Notes under the pieces: generated by a model | The model's input: only the letters and a program-made list of their open reading frames with translations | Database searches by the model: none | What the model was told of the DNA's origin: nothing | Assembly: GCF_004151235.1 (NCBI RefSeq) | Contig: NZ_JUIV01000002.1 | Span: 372,001 to 436,000, forward strand | Direction of reading: 5' to 3' | Origin: Flavobacterium anhuiense | GTDB taxonomy: Bacteria > Bacteroidota > Bacteroidia > Flavobacteriales > Flavobacteriaceae | DNA: 64,000 nucleotides | Position numbers and translations under genes: made by a program | In this document: positions 1 to 8,151 of the stretch, piece by piece | Numbering within the stretch: the stretch's first letter is position 1 | Layout of the letters: each line of letters begins with the position of its first letter

Positions 1-884
1 TTATGGGTGTCCTTAGAAATTAAAAATTTTGAATTTAATTTTGATGTAAAATCAAGATTTATTTTTTTTAATTCTTCCTCTGTGCACCAATCAGAAAATT
101 CGTATTGTTTGTTTAAGAATATTTCTTTCTCGATTTCATCATCAATTAACTCACTTAAGGCATAGAAAAATCCATCAGTTCTTCTTTGATTATCACCATT
201 CAATTTTTCAAAAAAATTACCATATCCAAGATATGAAATTGATAAAGATGAAATAAGTTCTTTTAATTTCTTTTTTTGATCTACTTCATTTTGTGCCAAT
301 TCAAAAATATAATCAACAGTTTTGTTACTTGATTTTTTAATTATTGTTTCCCAACTAGTAAGCGTTTTAAAAGCATCATTTTCTTTTAATTTTTCATTTA
401 TTAAATCATGTAATTCTTGTTCTTTACCATCAATAAATTCATATTCTGTATCTCCGTTATCATTACTTATTTCATTAAAATAACTTTTTTTGTTTAATTC
501 AATTATTTCAATTGGTTTTCTATGTGAAAGCTGATAAGCTTTATCTTCTAGCATATCTTTAAAATCAGCAAGTTTTGTATCTTCTTCTTTGCTCCAAATT
601 AAGACAATATAGCTACTAGAGTTATTTGCTAACAGAGCATTTAGTATTGAAGAATGTTTACTCTTAAAGTCATTAACACTTGCAGGATTTGTGGCAGGAT
701 ATAAATTTAAATCTAAAAAAATTAACCTTACATGTTGAGGTGTTTTGGGTAAATTACTTCTGCTTCCATCTGAAAAAATATGTGGAATTTGATGTTTGTA
801 AAGAGAGTCGATTATTGGCTTTGCTTCCTCAAAGATATCATCAATAACATATACATTGCCAGACGAGAAATAGTTAGATATCAT
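1..884 (-). CDS. Receiver-like protein of the methyltransferase/ATPase operon, 3' part cut by the window edge
   Basis: Reading leftward from ATG at 882-884 the frame stays open for 294 codons to position 1, so the C-terminus is missing. The N-terminus looks like a response-regulator receiver fold. A hydrophobic strand ends in two acids (VYVIDD, D15-D16), a second strand ends in an aspartate (LIFLDLN, D58) where the phospho-acceptor would sit, and a third strand (YIVLIWS, about 92-98) ends in serine. This matches the order of conserved receiver positions, and atypical receiver families in bacterial conflict systems are known. The rest (about 120-294) is charged and helical with no catalytic motif seen. 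It starts 9 bp after the stop of the 904-aa ATPase gene, so it is third in the methyltransferase operon. Inference: it accepts a signal from the histidine-kinase-like module next door. The missing part could hold an effector domain. Confidence 0.6.
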   Translation of the reverse strand, partial: MISNYFSSGNVYVIDDIFEEAKPIIDSLYKHQIPHIFSDGSRSNLPKTPQHVRLIFLDLNLYPATNPASVNDFKSKHSSILNALLANNSSSYIVLIWSKEEDTKLADFKDMLEDKAYQLSHRKPIEIIELNKKSYFNEISNDNGDTEYEFIDGKEQELHDLINEKLKENDAFKTLTSWETIIKKSSNKTVDYIFELAQNEVDQKKKLKELISSLSISYLGYGNFFEKLNGDNQRRTDGFFYALSELIDDEIEKEIFLNKQYEFSDWCTEEELKKINLDFTSKLNSKFLISKDTH

Positions 885-893
885 ATAAAATAG

Positions 894-3608
894 TTATTTT
901 TTAAAAACTAAAGAGACTAAAGCTCCTTTTCTAAATTCATTTGGTATTTCGTAGTCATCAAAATCAGGAAATGTCAAATTTCCTTTTTGTGTTAACATAA
1001 TTTCATGGGCAATATTTAATCCTAATCCTAATCCCGCTTTTTTTCCTGTCTCCATAGGTTCTATAGCAATATCCGTAGGAATTAAAAAACCAGTTCCGTT
1101 ATCAGCAATAATTATTTCAACTGTATTTTCGTTTTCAATTATATCTATAAATATTAGCTTGTCTTTAATTGTTTTATGTTCTTCCAAAGCTACATCTAGC
1201 CAATAAAGAGAATTGTCAATTAGATTTATAATAATCCCTTCAATTAGACCTTTTGCTAAATTTAATTTGATTTGATTTTTTCTTTCGTAAGCTTTAATGA
1301 TTTTTGTCTCATGTTTTTTTAATCTAAATTCAACCGAAAATAATGAATCTTCAATGACGTCAGTTAATGATACAATTTTAGAGCCCGTCTTTCTAAACAT
1401 TTCAGAATAGCCATTAACTAATTTGGATAATCTAGTTACTAAGCTGTTTACATTTTTAAGCATAGACGAATCATTACGGACTACTTCGTAAAGTTCTTGA
1501 ATTACTTTTTCTATTTCATGTAAAACAATACCAAGGCCAAGACCTGCGCTAGAAGTTTTAAGAAGTCTATCTTGCATTAATTTGTAATTACTTTCAATTT
1601 CAAAAAGATGATTGTTGATTTCTTTAGCGATTTCAGTATCTTTTACTTTTTTTGTAACTAAAGTTTGTAGTTTAGCAATTGATGATAAAACCGGCTCACT
1701 TTTTTTTGTTGGGCCATATTTATCTCGTAGTAATTTTTTGTCGCTTTTTCTAAGTATTTCAAAAAGCTCTATTGTGTGGGTTACAGCGTTTTTAAAATCA
1801 AAAAAGTGCTGATTTTCAATAAAACCTTCCCGATTGGTTTTTTCTTCTAAACCAGTGCTGTTTTCTCTATCTAGAAAAACACCACACACAATGATGTTAT
1901 TGCTTATTTTTTCTCCAGGACTATTTACTCGACTTAAGTTTAATTCTAACCAATCATTATCGGGCTCTCCATAGTTGTAAACTCTCATATCGTCTCTAAA
2001 AACTTTAACACCTGAATTAGATTTGAGATATTCTTTCAATCCTTTTTTGTCTAAAACTTCATTTAAAACGTAACTCTCAAGATCAAAAACATATCCTTGG
2101 ATTCGTATTTTTCCTATATGTTTTTTGGAAACAGAGAAACTTTCTTTTTCATTTTTTTCGTTTCTTCTTTTTAAAGTATGATGACTTAGAATTAATTCGT
2201 CGTTTTCGCTAAAATCGTTATCATTTTCATTATTGGTATACTTTCGATTTCTTTTATCAACTTTTTCAAAAACTGCGAAAGGAGTAAAATTATAATTGAA
2301 TTTCGTGATTTCGTGACCTTCAATTTCAGCTTCAAAGTGATAAAGTGCTAAATCTTTAATATTTTCCCAAGTAACAATATTATCGAGCCAAGCGGGTTTA
2401 TCCATTACTTTGAAGTCAACCTTAAATTCTTCATTGTTATTATCAAAAGGCGAACTCAAGGATGTAATTGTTCGTTGAACATCTCTAATTTTTGTTCTAG
2501 TCCAATTTGATTTTAAATTGCTTATTGCAATGAAAGTGCCATGTGCATCTTTTTTTGTAAAATGTTTTGGAATAGCTCTTTCAATTACAATTATATTAAT
2601 ATCTTCTATGTATCTTTTTATTCTATTTCCTTTTTCATCAATATCGTTTATGTTTTCATCAAAATCTTCCCAATTGATTTTAACATATACTTCATTTTGG
2701 TCGATTTTTTTACTTATCAATTCTATTTCATTACCCAATTTGTGAACACCTAATCTTCCAATTCCTTTTTCCCCTATTGGCATTCGTTGCTTTTCGTCAG
2801 TAACTTTGAGTTTTAATTCTTTGGCTTTATTTACTTTGTAGTCGCTACCAAGTTCAAGCCAGACATCAGTTATCGTTTCTGAATCCATTCCATGACCATT
2901 GTCTTCAATAATAATTATGCTATTGTCTTTGGAATCTAGCTGATCCATTAATACCGTAACTTTTGTTGCATCGGCGTCGTAGGAATTTTTTAACAACTCT
3001 AAAAAAGCAACATCTTCACTTTTGATAAGCATATCGCCTAATTGAGGTAAAAGTCTTGCTCTTGATTTAAAATTTGCAGGAATTTCTATATCATCAAGAC
3101 TTTCTGTTTTTTTGTTTAAGTTGATTTTTGGAGTGTCAATTTCAGATAAATTAAAAGTTGTTTGGTTCGTCTTTATTATTAATCTATTATCTTCATTTTT
3201 AGAGAGATTAAATTCTTTTAAAAATTCTTCGATTTCGTTTTCTTCGAATAAAAAATATCCTTCATAATTTTCATAATCTAACATGGAAAGAATAAATAAT
3301 CCGCCTAAAGATTTGGGAGATAAATAGTCAAAGTTTTTCCCAAAATTGGTGATTCTAAATTCATTTTTTGAGTCGTAATATTTGAAATGGCAATCTGATA
3401 TTCTGCCATTTGGCCAAGTAATGTTTACGGTTCTTTCTGTTTTAATTTTTGGAGATGGTCCATCAAACATAATTTGATGTGAAGCTTTAGAAATAAGAAT
3501 ACCTGATTGATGACTGCCTGTGGCGCCAACTTCATTAGCGCGAAGGAATTTGAAGAAATTTAATTCGTTTTTTTTAACAGCATCTATGGCCTTTTTTAAA
3601 ATATCCAT
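894..3608 (-). CDS. EcoRII-N-like DNA-binding domain fused to two GHKL ATPase modules (MORC-like and histidine-kinase-like)
   Basis: A 904-residue protein with three parts. Residues about 16-135 carry RANEVGATGSHQSGILI (23-39), close to the ANDTGATGGHQ stretch of the EcoRII N-terminal effector-binding (B3-like) domain, which reads CCWGG. Residues about 185-420 are a GHKL ATPase of Hsp90/MutL/MORC type: N-box ELLKNSYDA with E204 and N208, DNGHGM (236-241) and lid GEKGIGRLG (279-287). The C-terminal 220 residues look like a histidine-kinase core: H697 in LHEIEKVI, N-box NLIDNS (795-800), ADNGTG (835-840) and GLGLGL (859-864). No nuclease motif is seen. The start is 1 bp from the methyltransferase stop, implying coupled translation. 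MORC-like ATPases tied to methyltransferases are known in restriction-like operons; this exact architecture I do not recognise as a named system. Base composition is visibly more AT-rich than the housekeeping genes. Confidence 0.8.
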   Translation of the reverse strand: MDILKKAIDAVKKNELNFFKFLRANEVGATGSHQSGILISKASHQIMFDGPSPKIKTERTVNITWPNGRISDCHFKYYDSKNEFRITNFGKNFDYLSPKSLGGLFILSMLDYENYEGYFLFEENEIEEFLKEFNLSKNEDNRLIIKTNQTTFNLSEIDTPKINLNKKTESLDDIEIPANFKSRARLLPQLGDMLIKSEDVAFLELLKNSYDADATKVTVLMDQLDSKDNSIIIIEDNGHGMDSETITDVWLELGSDYKVNKAKELKLKVTDEKQRMPIGEKGIGRLGVHKLGNEIELISKKIDQNEVYVKINWEDFDENINDIDEKGNRIKRYIEDINIIVIERAIPKHFTKKDAHGTFIAISNLKSNWTRTKIRDVQRTITSLSSPFDNNNEEFKVDFKVMDKPAWLDNIVTWENIKDLALYHFEAEIEGHEITKFNYNFTPFAVFEKVDKRNRKYTNNENDNDFSENDELILSHHTLKRRNEKNEKESFSVSKKHIGKIRIQGYVFDLESYVLNEVLDKKGLKEYLKSNSGVKVFRDDMRVYNYGEPDNDWLELNLSRVNSPGEKISNNIIVCGVFLDRENSTGLEEKTNREGFIENQHFFDFKNAVTHTIELFEILRKSDKKLLRDKYGPTKKSEPVLSSIAKLQTLVTKKVKDTEIAKEINNHLFEIESNYKLMQDRLLKTSSAGLGLGIVLHEIEKVIQELYEVVRNDSSMLKNVNSLVTRLSKLVNGYSEMFRKTGSKIVSLTDVIEDSLFSVEFRLKKHETKIIKAYERKNQIKLNLAKGLIEGIIINLIDNSLYWLDVALEEHKTIKDKLIFIDIIENENTVEIIIADNGTGFLIPTDIAIEPMETGKKAGLGLGLNIAHEIMLTQKGNLTFPDFDDYEIPNEFRKGALVSLVFKK

Positions 3609-3609
3609 T

Positions 3610-4677
3610 TTAAACAGCTTTTTTGTTTATTCCAAGATCATTGTTTAATAAATCTCTTTCATGAATAAAATTTGAAATGTTTTTTGCAATGTCTTTTATT
3701 ACAGGGTATGCAACTGAATTCCCGAATTGTCTGTATGCTTGTGTATCAGAAACAGGTTGTGTTTTCAAACCGTTAAAAAAAGCATAGCATTTTTCTGGAA
3801 AACCTTGTAATTTACAAGCTTCTAAAGGTGTTAATCTTCTTGGTCTTTTACCTTTTTGTTCAATTAATATTTCAGCACCATCTTTATGATACCTAGCAGA
3901 GATTGTTCGTGTAATTTTATCTCCATATGGTTTTGTTATTAAACCATATCCAAAACCATTTCCTTTTTCAATATGATTTTTTTTATGTCTTAATAAAGTA
4001 TCCCATGTTCCTGGCCCAACTGTATATTTTTCTTCATATTTCTTATTAAGCTCTTTTTCTGGAATCAGAATGTCTTCAAGTTCATAAATCCTGTTTTTGG
4101 GGGAATCTGGAAAAAGTTCAAGAATTTCTTTTTTTGATATATTTAGATCAGCTCTAAATCCTACAAAATAAATTCTTTCCCTATGTTGAGGAACCCATTT
4201 TGACGCATCAATTATTCTAGTTTCAAATATGTAGCCTATTTTTTCAAGCGATTCCTTTATTATTTCAAACGTTTTTCCATTGTCGTGACTTTTTAGATTT
4301 TTTACATTTTCTAAAAAAAATGCTACAGGTTTTTTCAATCTTAAAATTTCTTTTATTTTAAAAAATTCTGTGCCTTGAGTTGGGTCATCAAAACCATGTA
4401 ATCGTCCTAAACTATTTTTTTTTGAAACCCCCGCAAGTGAAAATGGCTGGCATGGAAATCCTGCCGCTAAAACGTTATGATCAGGGATTTGATTTTCAAT
4501 ATCATTTATTTGATGAATGTCTCCGAACGGAGTTTCACCATGAAATGCTTTATATGTTAATTGTGAGTATTTGTCCCATTCAGAAGAAAATTTGCAAATT
4601 CCACCTGCCGCTTCAAAAGCAAAACGAAACCCTCCTATTCCAGCATATAAATCAATAAATTTGAGATTATTCTCCAT
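3610..4677 (-). CDS. DNA (cytosine-5-)-methyltransferase, Dcm/EcoRII-like
   Basis: A 355-residue C5-cytosine methyltransferase with the family motifs in order: SAM-binding motif I DLYAGIGGFRFAF (9-21), catalytic GFPCQPFS with C76, ENV (124-126), QHRERI (165-170) and RQFGNSV (317-323). The target-recognition region (about 217-247), with GTWDTLLRHKKNH then GNGFGYGL, resembles the same segment of Dcm and M.EcoRII, which methylate the inner C of CCWGG. A CCWGG- or CCNGG-like target is therefore the best guess. It lacks the long N-terminal extension of E. coli Dcm. It is the first gene of a leftward operon, 1 bp before the dual-ATPase gene, and presumably protects self DNA while the partner proteins act on unmethylated sites. 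Not a solitary methylase, judging by the tight operon. Confidence 0.93.
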   Translation of the reverse strand: MENNLKFIDLYAGIGGFRFAFEAAGGICKFSSEWDKYSQLTYKAFHGETPFGDIHQINDIENQIPDHNVLAAGFPCQPFSLAGVSKKNSLGRLHGFDDPTQGTEFFKIKEILRLKKPVAFFLENVKNLKSHDNGKTFEIIKESLEKIGYIFETRIIDASKWVPQHRERIYFVGFRADLNISKKEILELFPDSPKNRIYELEDILIPEKELNKKYEEKYTVGPGTWDTLLRHKKNHIEKGNGFGYGLITKPYGDKITRTISARYHKDGAEILIEQKGKRPRRLTPLEACKLQGFPEKCYAFFNGLKTQPVSDTQAYRQFGNSVAYPVIKDIAKNISNFIHERDLLNNDLGINKKAV

Positions 4678-4979
4678 AATTTAAATTCTATCTTAAATGT
4701 TTGCGTAAAGCTTTTTCTATGCTTAAGAAGAATTGCCATTCTCCTTAATTTTTTTGCTTCAAAACATATTTTACTTTAATTTACATGCATTTTTTCGTGT
4801 TAAAATAAAATTTTTTCTAAACAAAAAAATGATAATAAATTTAAAAACAAATATAGCTTTAAACTAGTTATATTGATTATGGAAAATCATAATTTATTTT
4901 AGGACAATTATATCAATTGTTTTAAATAAAATATAGAGTATTTATACGGTTTTTTATAATGACAAAAAACGAGTTTTTT
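4678..4979. other. AT-rich spacer upstream of the methyltransferase operon
   Basis: Very AT-rich, no gene seen. On the minus strand TATATTTG (4848-4855) fits a Bacteroidota -7 element for the leftward operon, but no TTG element lies at the right distance, so the promoter is only tentative. Confidence 0.4.
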
Positions 4980-7451
4980 TTACCCCTTATCCTTCTTCCC
5001 CCACTTAACCTTCATTTTTCCTTCATTATCATAAGCGATCAAATGTAGGACAATGCCCTTTTCGCGAACGGCTTTTCGTTCTTCTTTGGTGGCGAGTTTG
5101 GCGTCGTTTTTAGAATTTCTTAGCGGAACGGTAAGCGCTAGATTGGTGCCTCGTCCAAAAGAATAAACGCCTTCTGCGTCTAGGTTGAGAACGCTGGAAC
5201 TTATGGTAAGTTTATTGACATCGACTTGTTCGCCGCGAAGATTGAGCGAGCCCGATAAATCGCTGAAAGTAATATTTTCAACATCGCGAAACGGAAAAGC
5301 AAATTTGCCCACTTTCATAATTGGTTCAAAATTGATTAAGGCGCCTTGGTTAACATTAAAATCGAGTTTTCCTTTCATAGAATTCATGATCAAATCACCC
5401 GTGCTGCTCATTAAACCAACAACATTGGCATTGCTAGTTAATCGCCCGCGAATGTTTTTCGGACTAAAAGACTTGATTCCGAAATTGTTGAAAGATCTTA
5501 AAAAACTTGCAATATCTACACGGTTTACCTGCGCATTTGAGGTAAAAATATACCGATTTCCGCTTGGCTCAACAGAACCGCTAAAGGTTATGCTTCCGCC
5601 AGAAGTATTTAATGTTCCGTTTTTAAGCAGTATTTTAGAATTTAGCATTTGCAGCGTTGCCTGCGTATTGGTTGCCGTAAGCGCGCCATACGTGATTTTA
5701 TCGGCTTTAAGATTAATTACAGCCGTACATTTTTCGATTACCGATCTTAATTGGTTCGTAAAATTGACATTTTGTTTAACGGGTTTTTTTACTGCCACTT
5801 TTTGTTTCGGCGAATTTTGCAAAACGCCCAAAAACTGTTTTACGTCAATATTTGGACAATAGATATTCCAATTTACCACCATTTTTTCGGGTGCGTCATA
5901 ATAGAGATTCAAGAAATTATCGATTTTTCCGTCAATACGAATAATGTTCTTTTTGTGTTTGTACGCAATTTTTTTAATGTAAAGCGCCTCTTGCGTAAAT
6001 GACAATTGTACTGCGGTTTTTTCGGCATGAATCCTTTTCGGAATATAATCGAATGTGGCATCAGCAATATCAACGTCGCCTGTAAATTTTGGTTTATTGA
6101 TGTACAGATCGACAATATCAAACTGAAATTTTAAATTGGCTTTGGCATGACCGCTTTCAAAATGAAGCATTTTTTCATTCATCAGCCCGTTTAATTTCGA
6201 AATATCAAAATCGGCATTTACAACTCCTGTCGCAATGGGTTTTTCTAAATTATTAATTACGGCTTGCGCAATGGTCAGCGGAATACTTTGATATTCGGCT
6301 TTAAAATTGTTCAGAATAATAGCCGAGTTCGGATCGCTGGATTCCTTTTCGGGTTTAAAAGTGTTAGTAAAAATTCCTTTAAAACTGCAATTCGTAAACA
6401 AGCCGTCAGGAATCGTTAATTCGTTATCGCGAACATCTGCCTGAACCACAATTTTCGGATCGCCCTCAACATTCAAATCGCCTTTTATGTCGCAGTTTAC
6501 CTTAATCGGTTTTTTGATGTCGAATTGATTGAGTTTCGAACTAATATTTGCCGATAATAAATTGGAAGCATTTCGCCATAAAATATCCGTCCCGATATTG
6601 ATTCCGAATAGCGAATTGTTTTTTCCGATATTAAAGAAAGCGATGATGTCAAAAACATCAGAACCAATTTTAAGTCCTTTGGTTTTAATATCTATTTTCT
6701 GATTGGCTTCAGCATACGAAATATCAAAATTGCCTTCGAGAATTTTTTCTTTGGCAAAACTTCCGTGAACGGTATTAAAGGCAAGACTGTTAATTTTGGT
6801 TTTCAAAAACAAATTGGTTTGCCAGCTGTCATCTTCATAATTTACTTTCGATTCTAAACTCGCCACATCAAAATCAAACAATTTATGACCTAAATGATTG
6901 TCAATAACTACGTGAACCTTATTGAGGTTTACTTCATCAATGGTAGTTTCGGGCTTTTCTTTATCGGTTTGCGGTTTCTTCTTTTTGGGTTTAAAAATAT
7001 TGGCATTAGAATAACCATTTTCAGCTTTGTAGATATAAATATCAGCGTCGTTGATCAAGATTTTATGAATATTGACTTCGTGCTTCAATAAACTCAAAAT
7101 ATTCAAACGCGCTTCAATTTCTTTTGCTCTTAACAAAGTATGTTTGTGGCTTTGCCATTGATTGTCTTTTATTTCGACATCATTCAACGCCAATGTAAAA
7201 TTCGGGAAACCCGTTAGAAACTTATAATGAAAATCGCCAATATGAAATTTGCCATTTATATTTTCGTTGATTTTGGTATTGACTTTGGCAATAATTTCGG
7301 CTTTATTTCGGTTGAAATATATTGACAAACCTCCGCAGGCAAGTAGAAGAATCGCGATTAGGCCAAGAATAAAATATCCAAAGCGTTTGGCATATTTTTT
7401 AAAAGAATCAGATTGCAGAAAGGATTTTGTTTTGGATAAAGTTTCTTTCAT
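4980..7451 (-). CDS. AsmA-like / AsmA_2 family envelope protein
   Basis: An 823-residue protein with one N-terminal membrane anchor (about 26-46, FGYFILGLIAILLLACGG) and a long periplasmic beta-rich region. The N-terminal AsmA-type segment follows the anchor (NINGKFHIGDFHYKF). A Lys/Pro-rich linker lies near 133-150. The C-terminal part (about 600-790) has the repeated LxxxxGxLxLxG pattern of the AsmA_2 region. The family (AsmA, TamB, YhdP) is linked to outer-membrane assembly and lipid transport in Gram-negative bacteria; which cargo this one serves cannot be told. Transcribed alone, leftward, divergent from trxA. Length is normal for Flavobacteriia members. Confidence 0.82.
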   Translation of the reverse strand: MKETLSKTKSFLQSDSFKKYAKRFGYFILGLIAILLLACGGLSIYFNRNKAEIIAKVNTKINENINGKFHIGDFHYKFLTGFPNFTLALNDVEIKDNQWQSHKHTLLRAKEIEARLNILSLLKHEVNIHKILINDADIYIYKAENGYSNANIFKPKKKKPQTDKEKPETTIDEVNLNKVHVVIDNHLGHKLFDFDVASLESKVNYEDDSWQTNLFLKTKINSLAFNTVHGSFAKEKILEGNFDISYAEANQKIDIKTKGLKIGSDVFDIIAFFNIGKNNSLFGINIGTDILWRNASNLLSANISSKLNQFDIKKPIKVNCDIKGDLNVEGDPKIVVQADVRDNELTIPDGLFTNCSFKGIFTNTFKPEKESSDPNSAIILNNFKAEYQSIPLTIAQAVINNLEKPIATGVVNADFDISKLNGLMNEKMLHFESGHAKANLKFQFDIVDLYINKPKFTGDVDIADATFDYIPKRIHAEKTAVQLSFTQEALYIKKIAYKHKKNIIRIDGKIDNFLNLYYDAPEKMVVNWNIYCPNIDVKQFLGVLQNSPKQKVAVKKPVKQNVNFTNQLRSVIEKCTAVINLKADKITYGALTATNTQATLQMLNSKILLKNGTLNTSGGSITFSGSVEPSGNRYIFTSNAQVNRVDIASFLRSFNNFGIKSFSPKNIRGRLTSNANVVGLMSSTGDLIMNSMKGKLDFNVNQGALINFEPIMKVGKFAFPFRDVENITFSDLSGSLNLRGEQVDVNKLTISSSVLNLDAEGVYSFGRGTNLALTVPLRNSKNDAKLATKEERKAVREKGIVLHLIAYDNEGKMKVKWGKKDKG

Positions 7452-7603
7452 ATTAATCGCGTTTTTGGATATACTAAAGATACTAAAAAAATGCTAAAAA
7501 GTTTATTGGTTTGATTTTCAGGTAAATAAATTGTAAATTTAGCGTTATACAGTTTATAATTATTGACAATACATTTATAATGAAAACTAATTTAGTAATG
7601 GTG

Positions 7604-7630
7604 TTTGATTTATTTTAAATTTTTAAATTT
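7604..7630 (+). promoter_or_regulatory. Tentative trxA promoter
   Basis: TAAATTTG (7623-7630) fits the Bacteroidota -7 element and TTTG (7603-7606) could be the -33 element. The 16-bp gap is one short of the usual 17-23. A start near 7637 would leave a leader of about 47 nt. Confidence 0.35.
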
Positions 7631-7683
7631 GTACTGTAGTTTGAAAGTTGATATTTCAGACCTAATTTTAATCTTAATATATT

Positions 7684-8001
7684 ATGGCATTAGCAATAAC
7701 AGATGCTACTTTTGATGAAGTAGTTTTAAAATCAGATAAACCAGTAATGGTGGATTTTTGGGCAGCATGGTGTGGTCCTTGTAGAATGGTTGGTCCAATC
7801 ATTGACCAATTAAGCGAAGAGTACGCTGGTAAAGTAGTTGTTGGTAAAGTAGATGTAGATGCTAACCAAGAATTTGCTGCAAAATATGGTGTGCGTAACA
7901 TACCAACCGTTTTGGTGTTTCAAAATGGTGAAGTAGTAGGAAAACAAGTAGGAGTAGCTCCGAAACAAGCCTACGCAGATAGTTTAGACGCTTTATTGTA
8001 A
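7684..8001 (+). CDS. trxA: Thioredoxin
   Basis: A 105-residue cytosolic thioredoxin, full length for the family. The redox motif WCGPC (C30, C33) lies in [12 protein letters not shown], and the cis-proline loop NIPTVLVF (P74) is intact. It reduces protein disulfides using electrons from thioredoxin reductase. It is monocistronic, with a strong terminator directly after it. The ATG at 7684 gives the family-typical N-terminus. Confidence 0.97.
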   Translation: MALAITDATFDEVVLKSDKPVMVDFWAAWCGPCRMVGPIIDQLSEEYAGKVVVGKVDVDANQEFAAKYGVRNIPTVLVFQNGEVVGKQVGVAPKQAYADSLDALL

Positions 8002-8021
8002 TCTTAGATTACGATTAATAT

Positions 8022-8053
8022 AAAAAAGGTCCGACGAAAGTTGGACCTTTTTT
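8022..8053 (+). terminator. Rho-independent terminator of trxA
   Basis: An 8-bp stem (GGTCCGAC with GTTGGACC, one G-U pair) around GAAA, preceded by A residues and followed by six T residues. Confidence 0.9.
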
Positions 8054-8070
8054 ATTGGGTTTGTTTTTTT

Positions 8071-8121
8071 TGCCACAAATTTCACGAATTAAATTTGTGA
8101 AAATTTGTGAAATTCGTGGCA
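8071..8121. repeat. Intergenic hairpin repeat (GCCACAAATTTCAC family)
   Basis: A 15-bp arm TGCCACAAATTTCAC pairs with GTGAAATTCGTGGCA with one mismatch; the interior is rich in AATTTGTG. A related hairpin lies at 47065-47213. It sits between the trxA terminator and the end of the metal-uptake operon. Confidence 0.75.
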
Positions 8122-8151
8122 GAAAACCTTTTTATTTTGTTTGAAAATCAA

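Noticed and set aside
894..3608. Nuclease active site within the EcoRII-N-like protein, which would make it a true EcoRII-type endonuclease
   Set aside because: After the N-terminal domain the sequence goes straight into GHKL ATPase motifs; no PD-(D/E)XK or other nuclease motif is visible.
4848..4880. Promoter of the methyltransferase operon at TATATTTG
   Set aside because: Only the -7 element fits; no TTG lies 17-23 bp upstream, so it is not listed as a promoter feature.
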